Part shown: positions 8,867 to 16,727 of the stretch, in pieces
How the letters are laid out: every line of letters begins with the position of its first letter
Position numbering within the stretch: the first letter of the stretch is position 1
DNA from: Candidatus Latescibacterota bacterium
GTDB taxonomy: Bacteria; Latescibacterota; Latescibacteria; Latescibacterales; Latescibacteraceae
NCBI GenBank assembly: GCA_016927495.1
Contig: JAFGMP010000258.1
Coordinates: 1 to 42,361, forward strand
Length of the DNA: 42,361 nt
Reading direction: 5' to 3'
Notes under the pieces: generated by a model
Databases searched by the model: none
Seen by the model: only the letters and a program-made list of their open reading frames with translations
What the model was told of the DNA's origin: nothing
Translations under genes and position numbers: made by a program

Positions 8867-9916
8867 TCATGAATTCATATTCTTAAGTGTATGCAATACA
8901 ATAGGAACCGATATTTCCCAGTTCGGCGGCACTTCCTCGCTGATCATGAGACAAAACCGTGTAGGCCCTGCATCTTCCACAACTCGCTTGATTTTTGCAA
9001 CCAGTTCATTTTCCGGCAGACTGAACCAGCCCAGATTCGGGTGAAGCCAGAAAAATTTGTCAGGCCATGCGCTGCGGGCATCTGCCGCTGTTATGTCACC
9101 CTCAGGCGGGCCGGTCAGTGAATCGATGCCGTCTAACGGCATATAATGGATGTCATCGGCGATCACTCGTAATTTGCCGTCATAATGAACCTGAAGTTTT
9201 TTGTCTGAGCCGTCGAGTACCTCGAATATTCTCCGGTAAATCGGCATGTGATATTTGCGGAAAATTTTAGGCCCCATGGTTTCTATACTTACATTCTCCC
9301 AGAGTTTGATATGTTGCGCCTTTGTCTTGAGTATCTGTTTGAAGGCTTCTACGATCTGGTCGTTCAGGAGTTCGATCAATTCCAAAAGCTCGGGCTGTTC
9401 CTGCAAGATATCGATTGAAAAGCGTTCCAGACCGGCATAATCAATCTGAATTTCCTGAAGCGCTGTCCGGCGGCATTCGTACGGTGTCCAGCCGAGGTGG
9501 GCGACGGTGATTCCATTTTCTCCAAGTTCGGCTTCGGATTGATCATAATACGTATCTGTAGGAGTAATTGTGGTATCGGACAAAGCGTAAGCCATGATTT
9601 GGTAATCTTCCGGAGATTTGATCAGGTATTCCTGCAGCCAGCCGTCCAGATAGTACTCGTGAAGTTCTCCGATATCGGTAATCCATCTGATATCTTTTCG
9701 TGTCTGGCCATTAACGATAGCCTCGGTTTCCACAATGTCGAGATGAGGACGTTCGAATTCGATAACATCGACATGATTCATCTGTCCCAGTCCGAGATCG
9801 AACAGGTGCGACCAGTCTATATCGCGGTTTTTGACAAACCAGTCATACACAAGATAAACTGGTTGTTCTACAGGATCACCAGCCAGTGTGGATTCGAGAC
9901 GTTTTCGAATGGACAT
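8867..9916 (-). CDS. URO-D superfamily protein between two symporters
   Basis: 349 aa from the ATG at 9916 (AAGGGA 7 nt upstream). A longer frame exists but would overlap the symporter gene. The N-terminus MSIRKRLESTLAGDPVEQP is typical of the MtaA/CmuA-like branch of the URO-D superfamily. The later block VHYDGKLRVIADDI...GIDSLTGPPEGD aligns with the two other URO-D-like proteins here. The zinc motif HxC is replaced by H-Y-D, so a corrinoid methyltransferase role is doubtful. No corrinoid protein is encoded in the window. It is cytosolic and sits 32 nt downstream of one symporter gene and upstream of its near-duplicate. That suggests it acts on the imported solute, but no reaction can be assigned. 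Confidence 0.82.
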   Translation of the reverse strand: MSIRKRLESTLAGDPVEQPVYLVYDWFVKNRDIDWSHLFDLGLGQMNHVDVIEFERPHLDIVETEAIVNGQTRKDIRWITDIGELHEYYLDGWLQEYLIKSPEDYQIMAYALSDTTITPTDTYYDQSEAELGENGITVAHLGWTPYECRRTALQEIQIDYAGLERFSIDILQEQPELLELIELLNDQIVEAFKQILKTKAQHIKLWENVSIETMGPKIFRKYHMPIYRRIFEVLDGSDKKLQVHYDGKLRVIADDIHYMPLDGIDSLTGPPEGDITAADARSAWPDKFFWLHPNLGWFSLPENELVAKIKRVVEDAGPTRFCLMISEEVPPNWEISVPIVLHTLKNMNS

Positions 9917-9948
9917 TATATTTCCCTTAAAACTTGTTAATTTTAATT

Positions 9949-11679
9949 TTACATGAATAATCCTGAGAAAATAATCATCAGCAGAATTATGCCCGCTGCG
10001 AACAGACCCCACCAGAAGGTTACTCCGGAGTACCAGTGGGACCCCAGGTCTTCGAATATGTTGAGCTTTTGCCAGTTAAAGGTCAACAAATCGGTTACCT
10101 GTTCCGGCAAAGGTTTTGGTGTCATAAAGCTTACCGTGACGCAAATCGCAACGCAGAATCCCCAGTTAATGATCGACTGCATGGTGTATGGTTCAAGCCA
10201 TGCCGGATGTCCGGGCAATTGTACATACAGTTTCATGAGTATCCCCATGACGAAACCGAGTATTACCGCTGTTGACGCTCCGGGAGCGTTGATGCGTCTG
10301 AACAGTATTCCCAGGAGGAAAATTGCGGCAAACGGCGGGGCAAAGAAGGCATACAATGTCTGTATGTATACAAAAAGGCTGCCTTCCAGCTTGCTTATGA
10401 AACCAGCAAGAACTATTGATATAATAAGGATTACCACCGATGACCATATTCCCATTCTTACCAGATGTTTTTCCGGTGCGTTTTCATGAAATAATCGTTT
10501 GTAGATATCAAGTGTGAAAATAGTGGATGTCGAGTTCAACACCGAATTGACCGTCGACTGGATAGCTCCGAAAAGCGCTGCGAGAAACAAACCGCGAAGA
10601 CCGGCTGGTACGAGCATTTGCAGCATAGTTACATAGCCTTTGTCCGCTTCCGGTCGGATCTTCTCCCAGGGCAGTTCCATAACATCGGGAAACCGTGCGA
10701 ACAGGATCAAGCCCGGCATCACGACGATTACCGGTAACAGAATCTTTATATAACCTGCCAGTACTATTCCCATGCGGGCATGATACATATCCTTTGCACC
10801 GAGTACCCGCTGGATCATGAACTGGTTAATAACATTGTACCACAGGCTTACGGAAAATATGCCGATGAATATCCCCGGCCAGGGTGTTGTCTGGTGGGTA
10901 ACCGGCTGGAAAACTGACAGACGGTTGTAAGAATCGGCATGGACAATAGATTGTGCATTTTGCGCTACGACTTTTGCCCATATCCCGGCTTTTGCCTGAT
11001 TCCGTTCAATCATTATCCTGAAACCTTCCAGAAACGAGTGGGTATTTCCTGACAACATATACAGGCCGAGAACAGTCACCATCATGCCTCCGGCAATCAT
11101 GATGATTACGGTGAAAAAGTCAGTCCATGCTACTGATTTCAGACCGCCGTAAATTGCCCAGCTTCCCGCAACAACACCGAGTGTTATTATGGCAAACCAT
11201 AGATTCCACCCGAAAAGTTTATGCAGGGCAAGACCACCGCCATACAGTACGGCAGCGAGAAATGCAACAACATTACTGATGACGGTGACGATGGCGAAAA
11301 ACTGCCGTAAAAAAGAATTGAACCGCTTTTCCAGGAATTCAGGTGTCGTGAATACTTTCGCCGACATCAGAAACGGGATGAAAAACCAGATCAGGAGAGA
11401 AAAAGAGAATATATTGCCCCATTCACTCATGGATACACAGATACCATATACAAATGCAGCACCGATCATCCCGATAAAATGTTCGGTGCTGATATTTGAC
11501 GCTATGAATGACCCTCCGACAACATACCAGGGCAGGGAACGGCCTGCAAGAAAATAGTCTGCAGAACTTGTCTTTTCCTTTCTGCCTACCCAGAATCCTA
11601 TAAAACATAGAACAAAAAAGTAGAGACCGAATGCCGCATAATCAAGGAATCCAAGCCTGAAACTGTCAAGATCATTCAT
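9949..11679 (-). CDS. sodium:solute symporter (SSS family), paralogue
   Basis: 576 aa, ~13 membrane helices. The ATG at 11679 has AGGA 7 nt upstream. It is nearly superimposable on the 578-aa symporter at 6946-8682: SADYFLAGRSLPWYVVGGSF, IYGGLKSVAWTDFFTV and GAIQSTVNSVLNSTST all match with few changes, including the charged loop ERNQAKAGIW. It lies 13 nt downstream of the cytosolic ceramidase-like gene, so the two are surely cotranscribed. Tandem duplication of a symporter gene around a URO-D-like gene suggests either dosage or split substrate range. Substrate unknown. Confidence 0.92.
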   Translation of the reverse strand: MNDLDSFRLGFLDYAAFGLYFFVLCFIGFWVGRKEKTSSADYFLAGRSLPWYVVGGSFIASNISTEHFIGMIGAAFVYGICVSMSEWGNIFSFSLLIWFFIPFLMSAKVFTTPEFLEKRFNSFLRQFFAIVTVISNVVAFLAAVLYGGGLALHKLFGWNLWFAIITLGVVAGSWAIYGGLKSVAWTDFFTVIIMIAGGMMVTVLGLYMLSGNTHSFLEGFRIMIERNQAKAGIWAKVVAQNAQSIVHADSYNRLSVFQPVTHQTTPWPGIFIGIFSVSLWYNVINQFMIQRVLGAKDMYHARMGIVLAGYIKILLPVIVVMPGLILFARFPDVMELPWEKIRPEADKGYVTMLQMLVPAGLRGLFLAALFGAIQSTVNSVLNSTSTIFTLDIYKRLFHENAPEKHLVRMGIWSSVVILIISIVLAGFISKLEGSLFVYIQTLYAFFAPPFAAIFLLGILFRRINAPGASTAVILGFVMGILMKLYVQLPGHPAWLEPYTMQSIINWGFCVAICVTVSFMTPKPLPEQVTDLLTFNWQKLNIFEDLGSHWYSGVTFWWGLFAAGIILLMIIFSGLFM

Positions 11680-11692
11680 TATGATGTCCTGT

Positions 11693-13012
11693 TTATTTCA
11701 GTCGGTTGATCAAATCGAGAGAACAATTCACACAGGTTTGCTCGGCTTTTGGACTGTATTTACAGCCGTCGACCTCATAATCGCCTTCGATAAATTCTTT
11801 TGCCGTGGGCATGTAACCTTCATATCCGCCGCTGATGGCAAGTACAAAAGTATTTTTGAATGGAGATCTTTTTTTGATCTGAAGGCCTATTTCGGAGAAA
11901 ACTTCACCCGGAACACTGACTATTACCGTATTACCGATTTGTATCGACTGCTGCTCGATATTCAGCTTCGATGGTCGGTCTTTAGTTTCATAGAATATCT
12001 TTGCCGTTTCAAGTCGCTGGTTTGCTGAAAAATGTTCAAAACGGATATGATCCAGTTTCCTTGTTCCCTGCAATTCGCCTTTCTTTTCCATTATGGAAAG
12101 TTTTTTATTTGCAACTTCAGCGTCTTTTTCCGCCTGTTCAAGGGTCACGGGGAAGCTTTCACGCAGCGGGTAATCAAAAAAGTCGGTTACCATGGCAATT
12201 TTTTGGTTGTCCGATGTGGTTATTCCGGGCAGCGCATCGAGAACAGCTTTCACCATTTGGTTACCTTTGACCTCGATATACCAGTAGGTTCTGACCGGCA
12301 TATCTACACCTACTGCCGACAGTTCCGAGGAATAACCGACATTGATATCACCCTGGCAGGACTGGAAATAACCCACACAGACATCTTTGCCCACTTTTTC
12401 TTTTATACCCTTTATCGCATAGTACGGCCAGTCCTCGGAGTAGAGGCGGTTTTGCCAGTCGAGGGCTGAGGGATGGCAGCCATATACGAAGAATATACCC
12501 AGGAGTTTACCCTTAGTGTTTTCAGCTTTAATAATCCCAACCTGAGGATCGGGATGAATACCGCCGTACAGGAGCCTTCGACGGTTTCTGCCCAGTTCCA
12601 AAACTTCCGTAGTGCCGATACCCAGTTTTCCCGGTGCGCGGTTTTCATATGCCGTATTTGCGCTTGCCACTGCCTGATCCAGAACATATTTCCGATATTT
12701 TTCACCGGCTTTCTGAATCCATGGCCCGGCATGAGTGTGCGTACAGGTTATCAGTGTCCGTTTTTCCGGTATCCCGATCTTTTTACTGATGGTTTCCCGT
12801 ATTTTCAGGAGTAATTCACGATCGATATACACCAGTGAAAGCGTCATCAAAATAACGCCAAAACCTTTGGCATCCTCTATATAGAGGCTTCTGGCATGCA
12901 GATCATCATGAACTCCGGTAGCCACCTGGCTTCGCGCAAATCCCCTCAACAAAAGATTTTCCTTCGGTGTTATAACTGTTTCACCAACTCCAACTTTCAT
13001 AGCGCCACTCAT
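11693..13012 (-). CDS. neutral-ceramidase-like hydrolase, cytosolic, probable loss of nucleophile
   Basis: 439 aa. The ATG at 13012 is chosen for GGAGGA 4 nt upstream; a longer frame would overlap the aldolase gene. The fold is the N-terminal domain of neutral/alkaline ceramidases: VGVGETVITP at the start, the zinc-binding TCTHTHAGPW, YGCHPSAL, and near the end AISGGYEGYMPTAKEF, which carries the conserved Tyr. The usual nucleophile block GDVSPN is replaced by QGDINVG, so the serine is not seen. No signal peptide. Proteins of this family in glycan clusters are unlikely to cleave ceramide. It lies between an aldolase gene and a symporter gene and may hydrolyse or bind an imported conjugate. 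Confidence 0.8.
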   Translation of the reverse strand: MSGAMKVGVGETVITPKENLLLRGFARSQVATGVHDDLHARSLYIEDAKGFGVILMTLSLVYIDRELLLKIRETISKKIGIPEKRTLITCTHTHAGPWIQKAGEKYRKYVLDQAVASANTAYENRAPGKLGIGTTEVLELGRNRRRLLYGGIHPDPQVGIIKAENTKGKLLGIFFVYGCHPSALDWQNRLYSEDWPYYAIKGIKEKVGKDVCVGYFQSCQGDINVGYSSELSAVGVDMPVRTYWYIEVKGNQMVKAVLDALPGITTSDNQKIAMVTDFFDYPLRESFPVTLEQAEKDAEVANKKLSIMEKKGELQGTRKLDHIRFEHFSANQRLETAKIFYETKDRPSKLNIEQQSIQIGNTVIVSVPGEVFSEIGLQIKKRSPFKNTFVLAISGGYEGYMPTAKEFIEGDYEVDGCKYSPKAEQTCVNCSLDLINRLK

Positions 13013-13034
13013 ATTTTCCTCCGATAAATTTCTG

Positions 13035-13847
13035 TTAGTTATCCTGTAAATTGTATTTGTTAACCGCATATTGTGGTGATAACCCCCATTTTACTACATC
13101 GCACAGGGCCCGTTGAAATGCTGCCGGGTCGGGTACCTGAATTGCATTACGCCCAAATACCACTCCGCCGGCGCCGTCAGCGACCTCATCCGCCGCAAGC
13201 TGCAGAGCTTCAAGTTGTGTCGGCTTTTTCTCAGCTCCCAATCCGAGAACAGGTACCGGGCAGCTTTCCGTCACCGCCTTGAAATTATTTGTATAAAATG
13301 TTTTAATCAGATCAGCACCCAATTCAGAAATAATTCGCGCTGCAACAAATACCTTGTTGTGCAGTTTATCGGGTGAAAGTTTCTCCGGTTCCGCCGGGTA
13401 ATATTCGCCAACTACCGGCAGCCCGTATTCTTTTGCCTCGCTGCAAAGCTTGCGAAACACCTCAACATTGTGTGCATCATTGGCTTCGCTCCCCGTTTCC
13501 AGAGTCAGGGAAACGAGAACCGCATCTGCACCGAGTCTCAGAGCCTCTTTCGGACTGAACGCCGGTACAGTCACCGAATCTTTGTAATTCCACTGAAAAC
13601 AGTACACTGTGCTCCAGTTCAACCTGACAATCGCCATAGGCGCGCCCTTGTAATTGAATGCTTGGGCGCAGTGCGGAAGCATTCCGGGTGACAGCAGAAT
13701 GCCGTCCACAACCGAATCGATTTTCGACACTGTTTCGGATAAGTTTATCATACCCGGTATCGGGCCATCAAATTCACCATGATCGGCCGCGATGATCACT
13801 GTTCGTTCATTTTTGTTGAACAAACGGCTGAAACGTATAGTATTCAT
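13035..13847 (-). CDS. class I aldolase, DhnA/FbaB/LsrF type
   Basis: 270 aa. AGGAG lies 9 nt before the ATG at 13847. It belongs to the DeoC/FbaB TIM-barrel family. AADHGEFDGPIPG near the N-terminus and GADLIKTFYTNNF contain the family's Schiff-base lysine, here Lys182. This is followed by PVPVLGLGAEK and GGVVFGRNAIQ, which bind phosphate. Known members cleave fructose-1,6-bisphosphate or act on related ketose phosphates. Its place directly after a fucose-isomerase-like gene and a PfkB kinase gene suggests it cleaves the phosphorylated ketose into two triose-size units, probably DHAP plus an aldehyde. The exact substrate is open. Confidence 0.9.
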   Translation of the reverse strand: MNTIRFSRLFNKNERTVIIAADHGEFDGPIPGMINLSETVSKIDSVVDGILLSPGMLPHCAQAFNYKGAPMAIVRLNWSTVYCFQWNYKDSVTVPAFSPKEALRLGADAVLVSLTLETGSEANDAHNVEVFRKLCSEAKEYGLPVVGEYYPAEPEKLSPDKLHNKVFVAARIISELGADLIKTFYTNNFKAVTESCPVPVLGLGAEKKPTQLEALQLAADEVADGAGGVVFGRNAIQVPDPAAFQRALCDVVKWGLSPQYAVNKYNLQDN

Positions 13848-13901
13848 GTAAATTGTCTCCTGTTTATATAACTTCTTTTGAAAATATTATACGATAAACT
13901 G

Positions 13902-15017
13902 TCACCGGTTTAGTTCTTGAGTCATTGTTTCCCAGTCGCAAAGCCCGTCAGTTGCATTTATGCCATAAAGATTATCTCTTCCTGCACACATGGTATATTT
14001 CAGTGCAATTTCAGGATCAAAATTCTTCAGTAAAGCAGCGAGAAATCCTGCAACTGCAACATCTCCGGCCCCTGATGCATTTTTTACCCTTCCGGAATCA
14101 ACCCGAAAAGCCGGCGATCGTAATTCCTGGTGATTCCATCGGTCTTCCGATAAACTGAAGCCTGAAACATTATTAAGCGAAGAGACATCACCCGTAAAAA
14201 GGTATGCGCCATTTCTCCCGGTCTTTATTAATGTTATGCATGACCCGAGACTGATTATTTCTCTGCCGATATCGAGTATAATCTTCTCGGAAATCGAGTC
14301 TGTAATATATCCGTCAGAATTGTCTTTTGTTATTTGCGAGCAGAGTTCCGGTCTCATCATAAACACAATTTCTTCGATGCTCGGAGTAAAAATATCCACA
14401 TAGGGAAGTACACGTCTCAGAATATTTTTCCAGTCGATTTTTCCTGATTCGCTGTGAGGATCAGGCAACGTCATATCGAGTGAGGTTAAAACATCGAGTT
14501 TTTTTATCCTTGAAAACATCTTCGCTAACTCTTTACCGTTATTATCATAAAACACCTTCATGAGTGGCGGATACCCAAAATGGTAAATACGGCTTTCGGC
14601 AACAACATTATAATCGATATCACCGGATGAGAAATATCGATTACAGCCCGGTGATTCGAAAAAGATACGGTCTCGTCCGGGTGGTGACAGAACGATCCCG
14701 TATGCAGTGCCGGATTTATCGGTAGTTCTGATGCCTTCTGCCAATCCATTCTCACTGAGGATTTTTAATGCTATTTCACCAAGGATGTCATTCCCGACCA
14801 ATCCCTGGAGTCTGACCCGCAGATTAAATATTTTCAGAGCTAATCCCGTGTTTGCTACAACACCGCCGAGGGAGATTGACAAATCTTTAACTTCGGTCAA
14901 TGATCCCGGTTTAAAAAAATCAGTGCTGTTCGGATATCCGCTTATTTCATAAAACCCGGGAGCCAGATCAACACCAAGATACCCGGCGACAACAACATCG
15001 TATTTCTTTTCTTTCAC
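13902..15017 (-). CDS. PfkB-family carbohydrate kinase
   Basis: 371 aa, somewhat longer than the usual ~310. The start is GTG at 15017 with only a weak SD, 24 nt after the isomerase stop, so translation may depend on coupling. The ribokinase/PfkB signature is clear: GGVVANTGLALKIF near residue 50 (sugar side) and NASGAGDVAVAGFLAALL near the end, with Asp319 as the catalytic base of GAGD. It phosphorylates a sugar or sugar derivative with ATP. Set between an isomerase and an aldolase, it most likely makes the ketose phosphate that the aldolase splits. Cytosolic. Confidence 0.9.
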   Translation of the reverse strand: MKEKKYDVVVAGYLGVDLAPGFYEISGYPNSTDFFKPGSLTEVKDLSISLGGVVANTGLALKIFNLRVRLQGLVGNDILGEIALKILSENGLAEGIRTTDKSGTAYGIVLSPPGRDRIFFESPGCNRYFSSGDIDYNVVAESRIYHFGYPPLMKVFYDNNGKELAKMFSRIKKLDVLTSLDMTLPDPHSESGKIDWKNILRRVLPYVDIFTPSIEEIVFMMRPELCSQITKDNSDGYITDSISEKIILDIGREIISLGSCITLIKTGRNGAYLFTGDVSSLNNVSGFSLSEDRWNHQELRSPAFRVDSGRVKNASGAGDVAVAGFLAALLKNFDPEIALKYTMCAGRDNLYGINATDGLCDWETMTQELNR

Positions 15018-15041
15018 ATCTTAATCCAATCGCAAATGATG

Positions 15042-16397
15042 TCATATCATCTCAACACCCAAAATGCCGCATAAATCCTTAAATAAGCTGGTATTATTCC
15101 CGTAGGAAATGATATAATGCTGGCCAAGGACTTTCTGCATGAAATCCCCAACAGGTTTGTCGAGTATGATCTCAAGGCTTGGTAATTGCGGGACGGGTGG
15201 TTGCCAGCCTGCTTCTTCCCATGAACGGGGTGTTTTGCCTTCTCCGGTCACAACATGCATACAGTATTTATTACCGGTAGAGGACAAACGTGCCAGCGTA
15301 ACTTCTCCGGTTTTAATTTTTGAAACGTTCAACAGCCCTTCGCCGAACTCACCAAATGAGTTTGGCATGACTGTCACAGGCCCATCGACGATTTCCGAAG
15401 GAACATAGTCGGGAACACCCATAAGGACACCATTATCCAAAAACTCATAAAACTCGAGGTATGCACCGACCTGACCGGTCAAATATCTCGTGATAAGCTG
15501 CGTGACCGAACCCAATGTATCATTTTCGGGTATTGTGCAAATATCATCCTCATCGTGGAGCAGCATAAAAACGCCTGCCGGAGCGAATTTCATCAATTTT
15601 TTTACACCGTCAACATCGATCAACGATACCGCTTCATAGTTTCTTTCCCTGACTTTCTTACTGACAGCAAGATAGAGCCTGACTGCGTTCTCGATCGTAC
15701 CTTCCAATGGTTCCCTGACAAATTTCCACCTCTGAATCACTTTATCTTTCAAAAGTTTGATATCATCTTTGTTCAACATTTCCATGATTTGTTGAATTTC
15801 GAGCATTTCAAAGAACTCAACTTCGGGGCCGATGACTGACCGTAATGATACACCGTCATAGAGTGTTCCGTACAGTCGCATATCACGAAAACCCATCATG
15901 CCAATATGGGAACCACGGAGCATCGATCCGGCACGGGCGGCTTTTGCATAACTTACAATTTCTTCTATCGGCGCCGGGCCGCCATAAAAATTCATAACAT
16001 ATTTGAATGTATAGCCAAGGTCTTCCATGGGTTTTCTCAAAGCCGTTGTACCAGCCTGGTCAGCCGTGGTGATAAACCTCCCGCCTTCGCTCCACCCGGT
16101 GAGCCCCCAAAGCAGCATCGGTTTATGGCGAAATGGATCGATTACATCAATAACTGCATGAGAAGGAATCCATCCGGCAATACAGATTATAAGCAGATCG
16201 AACTCATTTCCCGCCAGTTCTTTTTTTGCCCTTCGTACATCAGCGCCGGATGGATCATCACTAACCGGTTCGACCCAGATAAGTTCGATTCCTTCGGCCT
16301 CGATTTGTTTTCGTGCCTGATTACATTTTTTTTCTATTATCTCTTTCGGAGTGTTTATTTCTCCGAATCCGATAAATGCGGCTTTGATTTTCCTCAT
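15042..16397 (-). CDS. L-fucose/L-arabinose isomerase family protein
   Basis: 451 aa. The ATG at 16397 has AGGGGA close upstream. The N-terminal two thirds is the Rossmann-like substrate-entry part (FIGFGEINTPKE, then LIICIAGWIPSHAVID). The C-terminal part ends with GQHYIISYGN, which matches the metal-binding histidine block of fucose isomerase-like proteins. It is shorter than E. coli FucI (591 aa), as are many members of this COG2407-type group. Such enzymes interconvert aldoses and ketoses with Mn2+. First of three genes (isomerase, kinase, aldolase) separated by 24 and 54 nt, which reads as a complete route from aldose to trioses. Confidence 0.85.
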   Translation of the reverse strand: MRKIKAAFIGFGEINTPKEIIEKKCNQARKQIEAEGIELIWVEPVSDDPSGADVRRAKKELAGNEFDLLIICIAGWIPSHAVIDVIDPFRHKPMLLWGLTGWSEGGRFITTADQAGTTALRKPMEDLGYTFKYVMNFYGGPAPIEEIVSYAKAARAGSMLRGSHIGMMGFRDMRLYGTLYDGVSLRSVIGPEVEFFEMLEIQQIMEMLNKDDIKLLKDKVIQRWKFVREPLEGTIENAVRLYLAVSKKVRERNYEAVSLIDVDGVKKLMKFAPAGVFMLLHDEDDICTIPENDTLGSVTQLITRYLTGQVGAYLEFYEFLDNGVLMGVPDYVPSEIVDGPVTVMPNSFGEFGEGLLNVSKIKTGEVTLARLSSTGNKYCMHVVTGEGKTPRSWEEAGWQPPVPQLPSLEIILDKPVGDFMQKVLGQHYIISYGNNTSLFKDLCGILGVEMI

Positions 16398-16727
16398 GAT
16401 TTCCCCTGTTTGAAATACCTATCAATTCATATCCAGGCAATATTAATTATTATTATTTATAAAAATATTTTCAAAGATTCATAAGTGTGCTGAATATGTT
16501 CAAAAAGAATATCATAATTATACAACCCTGTCATTCTGAACGAAGTGAAGAATCTCGTTTTTTTTATTTTTCAGAGACTCTTCGTTTCACTCAGAGTGAC
16601 AGTTAACGGATTATTGTGAGAAACATTGGTTTGTTTTGCATTGATATATTCATTAAAAAAAATTCGACCAAATAACAATAATCACAATTTGCGACACAAA
16701 TAATACTTATCTTAAATTAAAAAAAAC
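16398..16727. other. 330-bp intergenic region
   Basis: No gene is seen. It is AT-rich on the isomerase side, with poor promoter-like matches on the minus strand. It holds the palindromic repeat copy B and then AT-rich sequence up to the symporter stop codon. The gap suggests that the isomerase-kinase-aldolase unit may have its own promoter, separate from the symporter upstream. Confidence 0.4.
16528..16602. repeat. dispersed imperfect palindrome, copy B
   Basis: 75 bp running from CTGTCA to TGACAG. The left arm TTCTGAACGAAGTGAAGAAT and the right arm ACTCTTCGTTTCACTCAGAG flank a T-rich centre. Most complete copy of the family in the window. Confidence 0.85.

Noticed and set aside
1-9916. Calling the URO-D-like proteins methyltransferases (MtaA/CmuA) or true UroD
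   Set aside because: The HxC...C zinc motif and the RQAGR motif are not seen, and no corrinoid protein is present in the window.
9917-10012. N-terminal extension of the URO-D-like protein (8867-9916)
   Set aside because: It would overlap the symporter gene by over 60 nt, and its sequence does not match the family; the ATG at 9916 with AAGGGA fits.
13035-16397. Naming the cassette as sulfoquinovose degradation
   Set aside because: The isomerase-kinase-aldolase order fits, but no sulfoquinovosidase, sulfolactaldehyde reductase or sulfonate exporter is present, and the families also serve many other sugars.
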